A program made the position numbers and the translations under genes. A stretch of DNA of 49,186 bases from Lingula anatina (taxonomy: Eukaryota > Brachiopoda > Lingulata > Lingulida > Lingulidae): NCBI RefSeq assembly GCF_001039355.2, contig NW_019775813.1, positions 315,803-364,988 on the forward strand, read 5' to 3'. Positions 1 through 12,000 of the stretch are shown here, piece by piece. The notes beneath the pieces were generated by a model. The model had not been told where the DNA came from. It did no database searches and saw nothing but the letters and a program-made list of their open reading frames with translations. Positions within the stretch are counted from its first letter, which is position 1, and every line of letters begins with the position of its first letter.

Positions 1-22
1 CCCCCCCCCCCCCCCCCCCCCC
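1..22. repeat. poly-C run at window edge
   Basis: A run of 22 C residues opens the window. It is a homopolymer of the kind repeated elsewhere here (G runs near 1180, 6920, 25947, 31027 and 32310), typically beside a T run or dinucleotide repeat. No function is visible. Confidence 0.9.
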
Positions 23-75
23 ACTATGTACTATTTCCAATTTAAGTTAGATCTGATGTGAACACCCCCACTCAC

Positions 76-237
76 CCATTGTGTTGCCTGAGATCTCCCT
101 GGGGCTGGCCCTCTTCCATGGTTTCTACCAAGGTCTTCCTCTCCTCATCTGGGGTGAAGAGACTGCTGAGTGCATGGGGTACAATACTGCTGGAACTGCC
201 ACTGATGCTGCTACCTTCGTCACTCGAGGTCTTCTTC
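76..237 (-). CDS. exon of unrecognised minus-strand gene
   Basis: A clean exon. The acceptor is TTGCAG at 238-243 and the donor is GTGAGT just below 76. It is 162 nt, phase 2 to 2, and open in only one frame. The product starts KKTSSDEGSSISGSSSS and carries SLFTPDEERKTL and METMEEGQPQGDL-type acidic sequence. G+C is clearly higher than in the surrounding intron. The 5' end of this exon is the youngest-looking member of a tandem series described separately. Confidence 0.7.
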
Positions 238-2569
238 CTGCAATTAGAATCCATACAGATTACTGGAAGAAAGCTCAGAACAGTCCTTTATATGGCAAGC
301 CACTGACTTTTTATTGTTAAAACATTGACACCACTATACTAGTACCTTCATCACTTAAAATATTTTTCCTGTAATTATAAGAAATATATAGTGATGAGGA
401 AAACGCTGAGGATGGTTCACAAAATGCTGACATTTTTATGTTAAAACATTGACGCTGCTACCTCCGTCACCTGAAGTCTTTTCCTGCAATTATGAAAAAT
501 CTATACTGATGAGGAAAAAGCACAGAACAGATCTGTAAGTGAGAAAAAGTTGCTAGCACTACCACCATTGTTACTGCCTTTGCCACTTTGTATCTGCTTC
601 CTGAAATTATATCAAGGAAGAAAACAAGAGATCGGCCATCAAAATGGGACAAGGTTACTGAATTATGTTCACTTGAAACATTTGTTTGTACCACTCAAAC
701 TATTTATTTTACCTGTTTTTATCTTAAAAGATACCATCATTATCATATTACATTAAGAATTCATTCACAACAATGTAAAGCTGCAAAAAAAAAAAAAAGT
801 TCAAAATAAACTTTATTCAATCAATAAAGAATCCCCCAAATATCTGAAAATCTCAGACTACAAAAACAAATTCAGGAATTTTTTCCAAAGGGGAAATGAT
901 ATGAAAGATGAAAGGAAATTGCTCACCACCTGTTCATTAAAATAGGCAATGTATTGTCTATAAAAGAGGCGTATTCCATTGCTCATCCTGACATTGAAAA
1001 CATCCAGCTGACAGGAAATACACAAAGATCTTGTATGAAGAAAACAAATTACGTTGAACCATAATGTGCAAACCACTGTAGGCAGTTATCTGTCCTTCCT
1101 TTTATTACAGTTGTTATTCTCTGATACCTATTTTAGCCCAATCCACTGGACTCTGTGATGTTTCAGATTTTTTCCCCTGGGGGGGGGGGGGGGGGGGGGG
1201 GGGGAACCTAGGAGCTCCTAGCTCTTAGCTTTGGGGTATAAACATAGGGTATGTCATATGGTAACTCCACCAATTGTCAAATTCAGTGAAAAAAAATCAA
1301 TCAATACTTCTTTCAACCACTGGCTAACCATAACATTTTTTGTTTTGGATTTACAAATATGCAACTGTATTCACCACAACACCACAGAATTGTCAGATCA
1401 ATACTTGTGTGGTGCATCAGTTCTTTAATAATATGAACTCCAACCTCATTGCTCATTTATGTGTAATCTCTTTCCTTGCAGGACTCCTGGGTCGATTAAC
1501 TTTGATTGCAATCACAGCTTATTAACTGAAATTGCCCTTGCTAGCAAATATAAAGGAAAAAACAGAGGCTGCTTTTGGCTTGAAATATAGCTGTGCACTT
1601 GCTTTAAGCCTCATTAACTTTTCACTTTCTAACCCCCATGGAGAAATGTATTTCAATACTTCCTTGTTGAGAAACACTCGTTCCCATTTCCTACAAACAC
1701 AGAATTTATAGGACATGGACAATAAAATAAATACACAGCATTCAGAATTATAAAGCAACTCATGAAAGAGGGATCAGGGCTGACAAGATTACTTCTTTAA
1801 AAAATCACAATACTCCTTTCCTAGAGAAATCATTTTTATAATGGAATCACATGGAGGATGGTACTAGTACATGATAACAAAGTTGATATGGCTCAGCACC
1901 ATCAACTTGGTAAAACAGTGAGAAATAATATTTCAAGCACCTGAACAGGGACTACGTAAAATAAATAGAAACCCTGAAAGTATTGTAGGCCTTGCCAAGG
2001 TATTGCAGGCTAAAATATTTTTCCTAATTTGACTATTTTTCATAATTAATTTTGACATTGAGGCCTCATATATAACTGTATTTTTGTTCTGATTTACCAA
2101 AAATCATCGAAAGACCCTGTAAATATTTTAGAAAACTTTCTGTAAGCCTAGTGATTGTTTGAAAGTTTTGATCATTTCAGATTGGTGAGGCAAAATTATC
2201 AATGGCCAATTTCCCTCATTAAATGCCTAAATTTCATCAAAACTTGTTACTGTCGACCTGGCTTCATTCTTGCTTGGTACTGGACTTAAAACTGGCAAAA
2301 TTTTGCCATGAATCTTTTATCATTTGTGCTAGTAATTCAGTATCGGAGGCATATCTTAGGATAACTAATAGATACATTGGATCAACATAACTACTAATCA
2401 AATGAACTAAATTTGCTATATCTTTGAGTTCAGCCAAATAACTTCTGTATATTCCCATGTGACAACATCACCCAACACAGTTCATAAGATAACAACATCA
2501 ACTGAGCACATGAACTGAGAGGTCATGACCTCAGCTGACCCCTCAGAGGTCATGTATCACCTGATGTAC

Positions 2570-2612
<43 letters not shown>

Positions 2613-5600
2613 CTCCCCCCTCTCTTTATCTCTTCTCATATAGCAACCACAAATCTATTTCAACAACAATTCTATAACCTTCATCATCGTCACCATAATA
2701 TTCCCTTTTTTTCTCTTCCATAAACAAAATCCTGAATATTATAAGCTTTGTTGATGCAACTTATATATGGCAAAAAATCTAGAGCAAATTTTGATTCAGA
2801 GCAGACCTTTGCCTATGAGAAGAGTAGTTTTTTCACCCCCCCCCCCTTTCCATTGGACCTGACCATCAGCATGCCATCAGAAGCAACAGCAGCATACTAA
2901 AGGTATATTTCAAAATCTGGCTCTTCAGCATTTCATACTCATCCTCAGCTATTGAGACAAGACTTAATACCAGTCATCAAATAATTGACATGTCAACTTC
3001 ACTAACATACATGTCACTGAGCCACATGCAACTCAAATTTTTTCCAGGGATTTTCATTTCACTCTTTTCTATCATATCATACTAGTACATCTAATTTTTT
3101 TAAACTAAGCTGACTGGTTATTAGCAAGCTAATACTGTTAACTGTTCTATAAATGCCTGCAGTGAAGTTTCTGGCCTAAAATGGCCATCACTTGATCATA
3201 ATGCGTTGACATCATGTGTGTACCCTACTCACCTCCGGTACATTTGACAAAAACAATTAACTTCATAGTGTCCTTAAAACAAAAGTGAGCTATGATTCTT
3301 TGATGACCAAGAGGAATTAGGATATGAAGAGACACTCACCCTGTCTTTCCATCTGTCTTGCCGATTTTTAAACTAAATCCTAATACCATGATTTAAATGT
3401 CTTCACAGTGTTTTCTGTGCAAAGCTGTGACTTCAGTCATGTCAACCATTTAAGTGAGTTAATCGGTATCTTTGTTGACTTTACACAGCTAGATGAGTTA
3501 TAAAGGCCAATCTAAACCCAATGACTAAAGATTCTTGACATGAAACAGGGCAAAGAACTCTAGAATCTATAGTGGAGCTCATCCAAGTGACGAATGTATT
3601 TATCTATTGATTTCTCTAAAAATATCCCAATTCTGATAATGCAACATATGTGATATTCTAACAAAATCTGCCTGGTAAATTCTCCAAATGTTGTACACCC
3701 TACTGTACATGGCAGTAGTGTGACACTCTGGGCACAGAACTGTTTACTAGTATTTATTATCATCATTATTATTACTATTTTTATTATGTGCCCAATTCTC
3801 ATCAAAATGGTCTTGGAAAGAAAGTATGTAAATTAATACTAAATATAGGATAAGGGCTAAATATAGGCCTTAATATAGGATGATGAGCCTGTTAAAGCAC
3901 TTGCTACCATGTTTGAGATGAGATGAAGAATTGCTACTAAAGTAAATAATTATATATAAATATATATATGAAAAAGAAAAGAATAAAAAGAAGTATAACA
4001 TGAGAACATTTTACACATTCTTTCCAAAATTCCTTCTTTACAGCTCAATACTTCTAAGGTACATGATGGGATTAAGATTTAGTAAGTTTGATTATAAAGA
4101 TTCAGATGATATAGTTCCATCATATTGAGCAAATCATTGATAAAACATTAACTGAACCATAAAACTGATTTGAGATGAAGACTGTTTTCAATGGTAGTTC
4201 AGGTAAAAGAATGTAAAAACCTAAGAACACACTCTAAACTAGAGCACACTCAATATCTCACACCATTACCAATCTCACGTCACTACAGAGTTAAATTAAT
4301 AAATTAATAAATAAACAGACACTAAAACACTTTTGAACATAATTGCAAGAGTATAATAAGAATATAATCTCCTATATAATAATAGCTAATAACACCACAG
4401 AGAGACATAAATAAAACCTTGCAAGCTTAATTTTTTCTTTTTTGCACCCTCCTCCATCTTCAGCGTTGTCAGAAATAAGCAGAAGAGCACTCAACCAGAA
4501 AAACCAATGGCCAAACCTAGGCACAGCATACTGTAACATCTATAGATCTAAAACTCTTCACATCGGAACTTACCGTAATTTATCAAACAGTCCTCCAATC
4601 TCCGTGACAGTGCTATTGAGGCCCTCCAGAGCACTGGCACTCGTTGACTTAATAAATGCCATCCTCAGGTATTTACGTACGGGTTCACCTTTGGTTGACC
4701 GTATCACCTGTTAAATTCCTCTTTTTGGATACCAAATGTCTAGTTTCCTAAAGTGATTCCTGTGTTATGGGTAATATCAAGGTCCTGTTTATCTTTGATT
4801 GCATGTAGTCCTCTTTTTACCTCCAAATGTCTGGTTTCCCATCAAATGATATGTTGGGTAACAGTTATGTCTTGTCTTGGTTCACATATCAAAACTGATA
4901 GCATGATAATCAACTGGTACTATTTTAAGCAGCAAATGTATCAGTACTTCATTCTACAAACTGAATGACGGTGACACTCGGGTTGACAAGTTTCTGTCAC
5001 AGCAAACAATAGTAAAGTTTATCATTTCTTCATCATTTCTTCAGTTATGATCCAAATCTGCTCCCAAAGCCTTCACATCTGTATGTGCAGAACTGCGTGT
5101 AAGACAAATAAATATAGCAATTTTCTTAACTTCAATGTTTTGTGTACTGGATATCAAATGTCATCCATAGTTCAACTGTGGACCCAGAGACAGGCTACGT
5201 TATCTAATAAGATCACTGTTTTGGTCTGTCGATAGGGATCCTGTCGGTAATGTATGCCAGGACATAAGAAACTTTTAACTTTATTCTCACCTCCCACATT
5301 GACAGGTACAATGAAATTACATCAGTGTCAATAAATAACAAAGGCAGACAGGTCACTTCTGTCCAAACTGTATGGTCATCAGTGGTCAAATTGTAGTGGT
5401 GATGGTCATGAGCTGGTCAGTTGAACAACAATTGTGCCTGGCATTCTGTTCTCTAAGGGCATGCATGCATGAACCAAGGGGAAAAAATACAAGTTTCCTA
5501 AAACAACATTCCTATGGAAAACCATTTCCATCATCAATCATCGCCACACCAACATCATCACCTTTTAAGTACTGAACAGCTAAACTCTGCTGGCTTAAAA

Positions 5601-8600
5601 TTTTCAAGTGCTGAAAAAAAATCATTACATACTATGACACAGAAGAAAATGTTGCATAACACACACATGTACACCTGTTGAAATACAAAAACAGTTCATG
5701 CCATTTTCCATCCATGGGTCTTCCTCAATTTCACATCTGATTACACAAACACTTAACTATTTCTCCGTGTACGCATTCTCACATTCTCACACGCAGACTT
5801 GCATTTCTTTAGCAGCTATATCACTTTCGTACTGTTTTCTGGACTGTGAGATAATGACAAAGTTTTTAAAATACAACAATGTCAAAACATATTGTCAAGA
5901 CCATAAGATGTCATGTTTTATATATATCTAAATGTACTTTTCACTAATAAATTGTTAGCATAATGCTACATAGAGGTTTCTCTTTGAGCATACTTTGAGT
6001 ATTAAAAATACTGGGAAAATCAACAATTTAGCAGGCACATTGACAATATTAGACAAGATCTCCATTGTCCTTTGAAGATTTACATCAGGCATTCTGCCGT
6101 TTCAAATTTTGGGTACTCTCCATGCTCTCTCATGAATAATAGCGACCCTCACATGTGTATATTATATATATATATAACAGTAAATACAAAATTACCAAGA
6201 AACACTTCCTACCTCTTCATTTTACTCGCTTGTTAGTAAGCTTAACACTTGCTGACATAAAAAAGTCTATATAATCATCTATATCCAGTCTTTCTCCAGG
6301 AAGTATTTACTGCAGTTAGCCATCATAGTCAACAACTGTTAATGAAATTAAATATTTACCCTTATTCGCAAGCTGCAGAACTCTATTACATTACCTGGTA
6401 CCAAAACAAATCCAACTTGCCACTATGCATAATATTAACCTAAAAGATTTTCTCCTGAGAAAACACATTTTCCCATACTGCTATAAAAAATGAAATCCAT
6501 TAGAAGCATCAAGCAAGTTCCCAGATGATTCTGAAGTGATCTGTTTTGATGAAAACTGCATTCATCATACAAGGGCTCCATTAGATTCCAAAGCAGTCAC
6601 GGTAATCTGTATGAAACAAAAAATCTCTATGGTTTGTTTACATGGGAAATAAATAAAGAAAGAAAAAAGTGGTCTGCATCATCTGATGCATACAGTACCT
6701 TGATTGTGCAAAACAGTTCTGGAACTTGAAACTCACTAAGAAAAGGTTAATTAACAGTTCTCAGTTTATTTAATATAAATTTCCTTTATATGTGCCAGGC
6801 ACTTTTACAAGTGGAAATGGTAGTATATATGACATTCCTGGAAGAACAAGGGACTTATTATTGTATGGCCTTATGAGGAGGTGATGAAAGAGAGAGAGAG
6901 AGAGAGAGAGAGGGCGGGGCCGGGGGGGGGGGGGGGTACTGTGACAGTCTTGACTGGGGTTCTCCATAAGGCATTAGAATATGTTTCCAGTCAATTTGCA
7001 TACCAAGTTGGGTTATCACATCTCAACTGGAAACACGCCTTAATGTGGAGACACCTTTTGGATGGCAAAATGTGCAGCTGACCTCAGATATTACCAGGAA
7101 AGCTGTTGTAGCAGCCTGCGGTTACCTCAAAAAACACATGACCTGCCTAATTACTGTTTTGTTGCAATAAATTTCTCGTGTCTCTTGTTTTTAGTGCTGC
7201 ACCCATCAACAAAGTGCATCGAGTCAGAGACATAGAGGTAGTTTATACCAGAGAGGTTAAAAATTATCTTTGCCATTAATATAACATTAACAGCTGAAAA
7301 ATTATAGTAAGTTTGTCCCATTTCTTGCACTTTGAACAAAAGGATAATGCTGTATTATTGTGCTTACAGAATGTGTATACAGTAAGCTTGCCTCTGTTTA
7401 ATATACCAGTATATACCCTTCATTGTGTTCCATACCCCTCCTCCCCCTCTTGTATACAAAATATTCTACCATTACTTCAACTTGGAAAATATCACACGTG
7501 CAGTGACCTACTGTTGTTTCAGCACCACAATAACCAATTCCACAAGTCTGCTTAATAATAAAAGAAACTCTTTGGGACAAAGCATTTCCACACCTGATAA
7601 ATAAATAATGTTGTGCTCAGGTAATATAATAGCTATTTCCATGTAATGTTTGGTCCTACAGCAATAATTTATCATCAATATAATGTATATATATTCTTAA
7701 TCCTGAGAGGGGCATATCATCAATAAGCCAAGACAAAATATCTTGTTCAACTTAAAGTATAATTCATAGCAGAATAATTTTTTTGATGAAGTGCTGATTA
7801 TTATGACATATTTTGAGTTACTAATTGGAATAAAAGCCATTGTCTTTTGACTGTGGAAAACCCTATACTATAAAGACTCATATATATTCTCAAGTCTCAT
7901 TATCACTCTATAGGTGATAATTATCCCTTGGTTCCTACCAATCATTATATAAATACTGCAAACTGAGGTTCATTGATTACCAATGAAGAAAAAAAATGAT
8001 TAAAGCTCAACCTGTCCTGGTAAGGCCCATAGTACAGCCCTGTTTGAGAGTAAAGAAATACTAGTACTTGAAGTGCTGACAACTGGCCAATCATTGAACA
8101 TGCATTCTGCAACCAAAGTGATGCTTGTGCCTCCTTTCTACGACCACAGAGATGCCAGTTTCATGGTCGCTCAGAGAACGCAGAAAGGACGCCATCCAGT
8201 TGAAAGGGGACTTGTAATTTTTACTGAAATTAACTGCTCCCTCTCTTTGATATTGCTGAATGTCATCACATTTGAAATCAAAATACAAATGACAATGTTC
8301 TGCAAATTCATGAAACCTCAGTCTTACTGACAAACTGACACCATTGAGCTACTAGTACAAATTCATGGTTTCATTTTCACGTAAAGATTTATGTAACAGT
8401 ATCCACCAGTACACTGTACTACAGTGTACTTTACAGTGCTGCACTGTATTAGTATATATATAGTTAAATGTTCCAGTGACTTACCAACATAAATTTCCTT
8501 CAAGTTCTACTGCCAAAATTTTCTCCTGTCTCTGACCCATTGTTTCTCCATATACTACCAGAACAATTCACTAAGTAAACCACTCATACCAACACACCTT

Positions 8601-8985
8601 TTCTTTCTAACAGGAACATACAAGGAAGTTAAATCATCTTGAAGTTAATTCAGTTCAGGTAAGCTGCCTTTGTGATAAGAAGCCCCAGGCAATTTTTCTT
8701 TTTTCCTCCTTTTCGTATTGACACGCTATGAAAAGAACGAAATAACACAAAAAAAATAAGTTGATAATAAAATATAATCGGCTGTATAATAACAACCTGC
8801 AACATGTTCACAATGGTAATTACAAAAACCAAAAAGAAGTTCTATTTTAATGTTTCATAAATCATACATGCACAACTCCCTTTCTTGGAAAGTATAAAAT
8901 AAGAAACCTAACAGCCCTACATTACCACAAGGACAATTCTGCATCAGAAATGGGCCAACAAAGATGCTATGTTCCACCCTGCAAA

Positions 8986-9026
<41 letters not shown>

Positions 9027-12000
9027 ATCTTTCATGTTTCAGTGTAATAAGCCCTTCTGAGTACAGTTTATGATGTGTTTTACGATGAAGCAACTCAAGC
9101 AGCACTTCCCAAAACCATACATATATTGACATCACGTACCCAGGGCGAGATCTTTCTAGGAACTAAAACTAATTTTTGAAACAGGTTTGTCTAAATTAAT
9201 GGTTATTAAGAAAGAATTGTGCATCATATGTGGTAGTTTGTCAGTCACTCAATGTATATTACACTGAAACTAGCTGGTGAGTGCTTATAATAAGAAACCT
9301 GTTACTTTTCAAGGAAAACATTTTATCTTTCTTGATATACCAACAAGCAAGAAGAAATCCCAGAAAGCATTTTCAGCCTCTGTTTCTTGTGTATTTCTGC
9401 ACTTTTGAGACACTAAGTTTACGTTACACCACACGTGACTTTTTCCTTCACCTCGATGAAAAGTTTCTGTACAAAACCTTCAAAGTTCCCCTCTAGCTTG
9501 CTCAAGTTCACAAAACAAGCCTCCTTTCTGGGGAATTCTTAGAAAATTCCAAGAACCAGTGAGTGCACTTACCAAATAACTCAATAACAAGTACCTTGAG
9601 AGCCCTGTAAATTTAATACTACCGGTGCTTACTCATCAATATTATAAGGTGAAGATTTTAGATGAGATAATCAATGAAAAAATGTTTTAAATTCACCATT
9701 AAGCTCCCTTGTCCAATAAAGTAACTAACAATAAACAGAGCCAATCAATATCCCATTGGATCAGATCTCAATGTTTCTCTCTGAATCTACATTAATTGGC
9801 AAGAAAACAAATGGCAGAAAGGATTTAGTGGGTTTATAGAAACTTGCACAAAGTGCAGAAAGTTTTTATGTAGGATAAAAAAAATTGAATAAACAGTATC
9901 AAAAAGTCCCATTTAGCATTGCCAAAATACTGTAGCTTAGATAGCTTCTGTTTCCTGTTTGGCAATACAAATCTTTGCACATGGGTCAACATATGCATGC
10001 ACGCACTTTCATCTACATGTACACATCTGCACATCGAATATTCAGCCTACATTCAGATTGAATTCCACTACGTGCATAGAACTTCTCTAGCTGTGTCAGA
10101 ACTAACTCCACCAAACCTTATTATCACACTCTTCCTTTAAGATCCATGACAGAAATGTCACATATATATATCCTGTGTTGGAAATTGTTCTGTTATCAAA
10201 TGTTCAGTGTATAAATTCACTTTGTGATACAATACTGAAGGGCTAATATGTGTCATCAAAATCCATAAAAATCCACTGCTGATTAAAAATCACCCACCAA
10301 GTGCAGCCTGTGGTACGATTCACAATGAAAAAGTTGTCAAATAATTTCCACTGTTACAGCAGGTTTTCAAAGTCTTAATAAACTGCAACTCCTTGATGAA
10401 ATTGCTCCTTATAGTCCAAGAAGAAAGCAACACTTCACCTATCCTAAATAGAGAACCTGCTCCAGCTCAACTGACCCAAAGTGGGACCTCGTTAAGTCTG
10501 CAGCATTGGACTCTTTTGGTCAGAATTGCCAGGGCACAATCAATTGCTAGATGTTATTTACTTAAAACTATTGATTTCCATTAACATAATATCAGTCGAC
10601 AAGGTATTACCACGTAGAAAGGGAGCTGTGTATTGGAATCTTGCCTTAACAATTATAATTCTGATCAATTTTCATCGATCTATATAAACCTTTTATCATA
10701 AAATTTTGGTCTTCACATTTCTCGATTTAGATCCGTTTTCATGCATTAATAACTCATTTGTCAGTCCGCTCTCATCCCTTTCAGAATTCAATTCATCCTA
10801 TTCAGTACCACTAGACTGTGACAGAATGACCTCTTTGAACTTAAAAGTAGGCAAAGGTGAGTGACCTAAAGAAAACTTCAAAGAATCCCATGCGACATGT
10901 CTGTATTCACCAAGTCGTGCCAATGTCAGTTTCAAAACCTTGTGTACTGAAGCAGCAGAGTCTCAGTATGGAGCATATCAGTCTTTGGAGTAAGCAAGTT
11001 AGTCTAGGAAAATATACTACAAATTAGGTTGTAAGCTTACAGACAGTGATCAACAGCATTCTATTTGCATCGCCTAATTTCATTAACATACACAATGGTC
11101 ACCATCAATGATACTTTTCATTCAGTTGGAAAGTACTGTGGCTCACAAATTACACTGGCATAAATGTTCACCATTTGTCATTTCACTTACTGTAATGAGC
11201 TATTCCCTTGAGAGAGAATACTGAGAGTATATTACTGTTCAAGGTTGGACATCATCCCTCTGAGTGGAAATGTATTGTAACAGCCTTACTAGTAAGCAAA
11301 TTACTGATCAAGAAAGCAGTCAGACAACTGAATTCCTGGAGCCATTTTCAAGAAAATTGCATTATCTAAAATAAAATATATTCTGATCTCCACATCAACA
11401 ATTTAACAGGCAAGGGATCATTGCTTTGAGCAAGGTATTGATTTCAATCATACATAATTACTAAATGGCTGTATGTCATGCTTTGTAATGATCAATGTGG
11501 TGATGAAATGCAATCTGTCACAACTGTTGCAATTGCCTGCCCATCCTGTAAGCTGTCACTTCCTTCAGTCATCAGAAACTAGGTGTCATCAGGGTCATAT
11601 CTATCATTTTTTTCTATATCATTCCATAGCAGGGGCAGATACAGAGATATTTTCTGACAGTCTTCCAAATTATCTTTGTTAATTCGTCTTCAATTTTTGA
11701 CTCTTCCGACAGAAAAATATTGGATACCTGTTAATATAAACTTAAAAATCTGACCGTCTTCTGGAAGACCCAGAAGACGGCCTACATCCTAAATAGGATA
11801 GACCTGCTTTGGAACAAATACATTATTTTGAATCTTATTTCTAATTTACACCAATCCAATCATGAATATGTTCTTTATAGAAATATTTCCCTCCATAGAA
11901 TTACACTGTACTTTCATATACATTCTGTAAATCTTATTATATTTTTCTGTTTAACCACCTCCATTAAAGGCATAATAACTCTTTGTATGAGACCTATATT

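Larger units (their letters stand above)
1008..4573. other. intron-like AT-rich DNA
   Basis: No convincing exon was found in most of this stretch. It holds a (CT)n microsatellite, a cluster of nuclear-receptor half-sites and a doubtful 33-nt exon candidate at 3340-3372 (minus strand, good donor GTGAGT, poor acceptor). The open frame at 2264-2458 on the minus strand has no splice sites or start context that make it persuasive. Confidence 0.5.
4664..9572. other. intron-like DNA with microsatellites
   Basis: Apart from the weak exon candidate at 8485-8554, I see no supported gene. The stretch contains (GA)n plus G run at 6888-6936, (TG)n at 8988-9023 and short AT repeats. The block at 8080-8330 is open on both strands and somewhat G+C-richer, but it lacks credible splice boundaries. 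Confidence 0.5.

Noticed and set aside
81-320. 79-codon plus-strand frame at the window start
   Set aside because: Antisense to the well-bounded minus-strand exon 76-237 and its repeat units.
2264-2458. Minus-strand frame with a protein-like look (RSYLAELKDIANLVHLIS)
   Set aside because: No splice sites at either side, AT-driven composition, no phase fit with neighbouring exons; kept only as a mention.
3228-3272. Possible exon with donor GTGAGT
   Set aside because: No acceptor gives an open frame in the phase required by the upstream candidates.
8091-8333. Open frames on both strands
   Set aside because: No supporting splice sites or recognised motif; mutual shadows.
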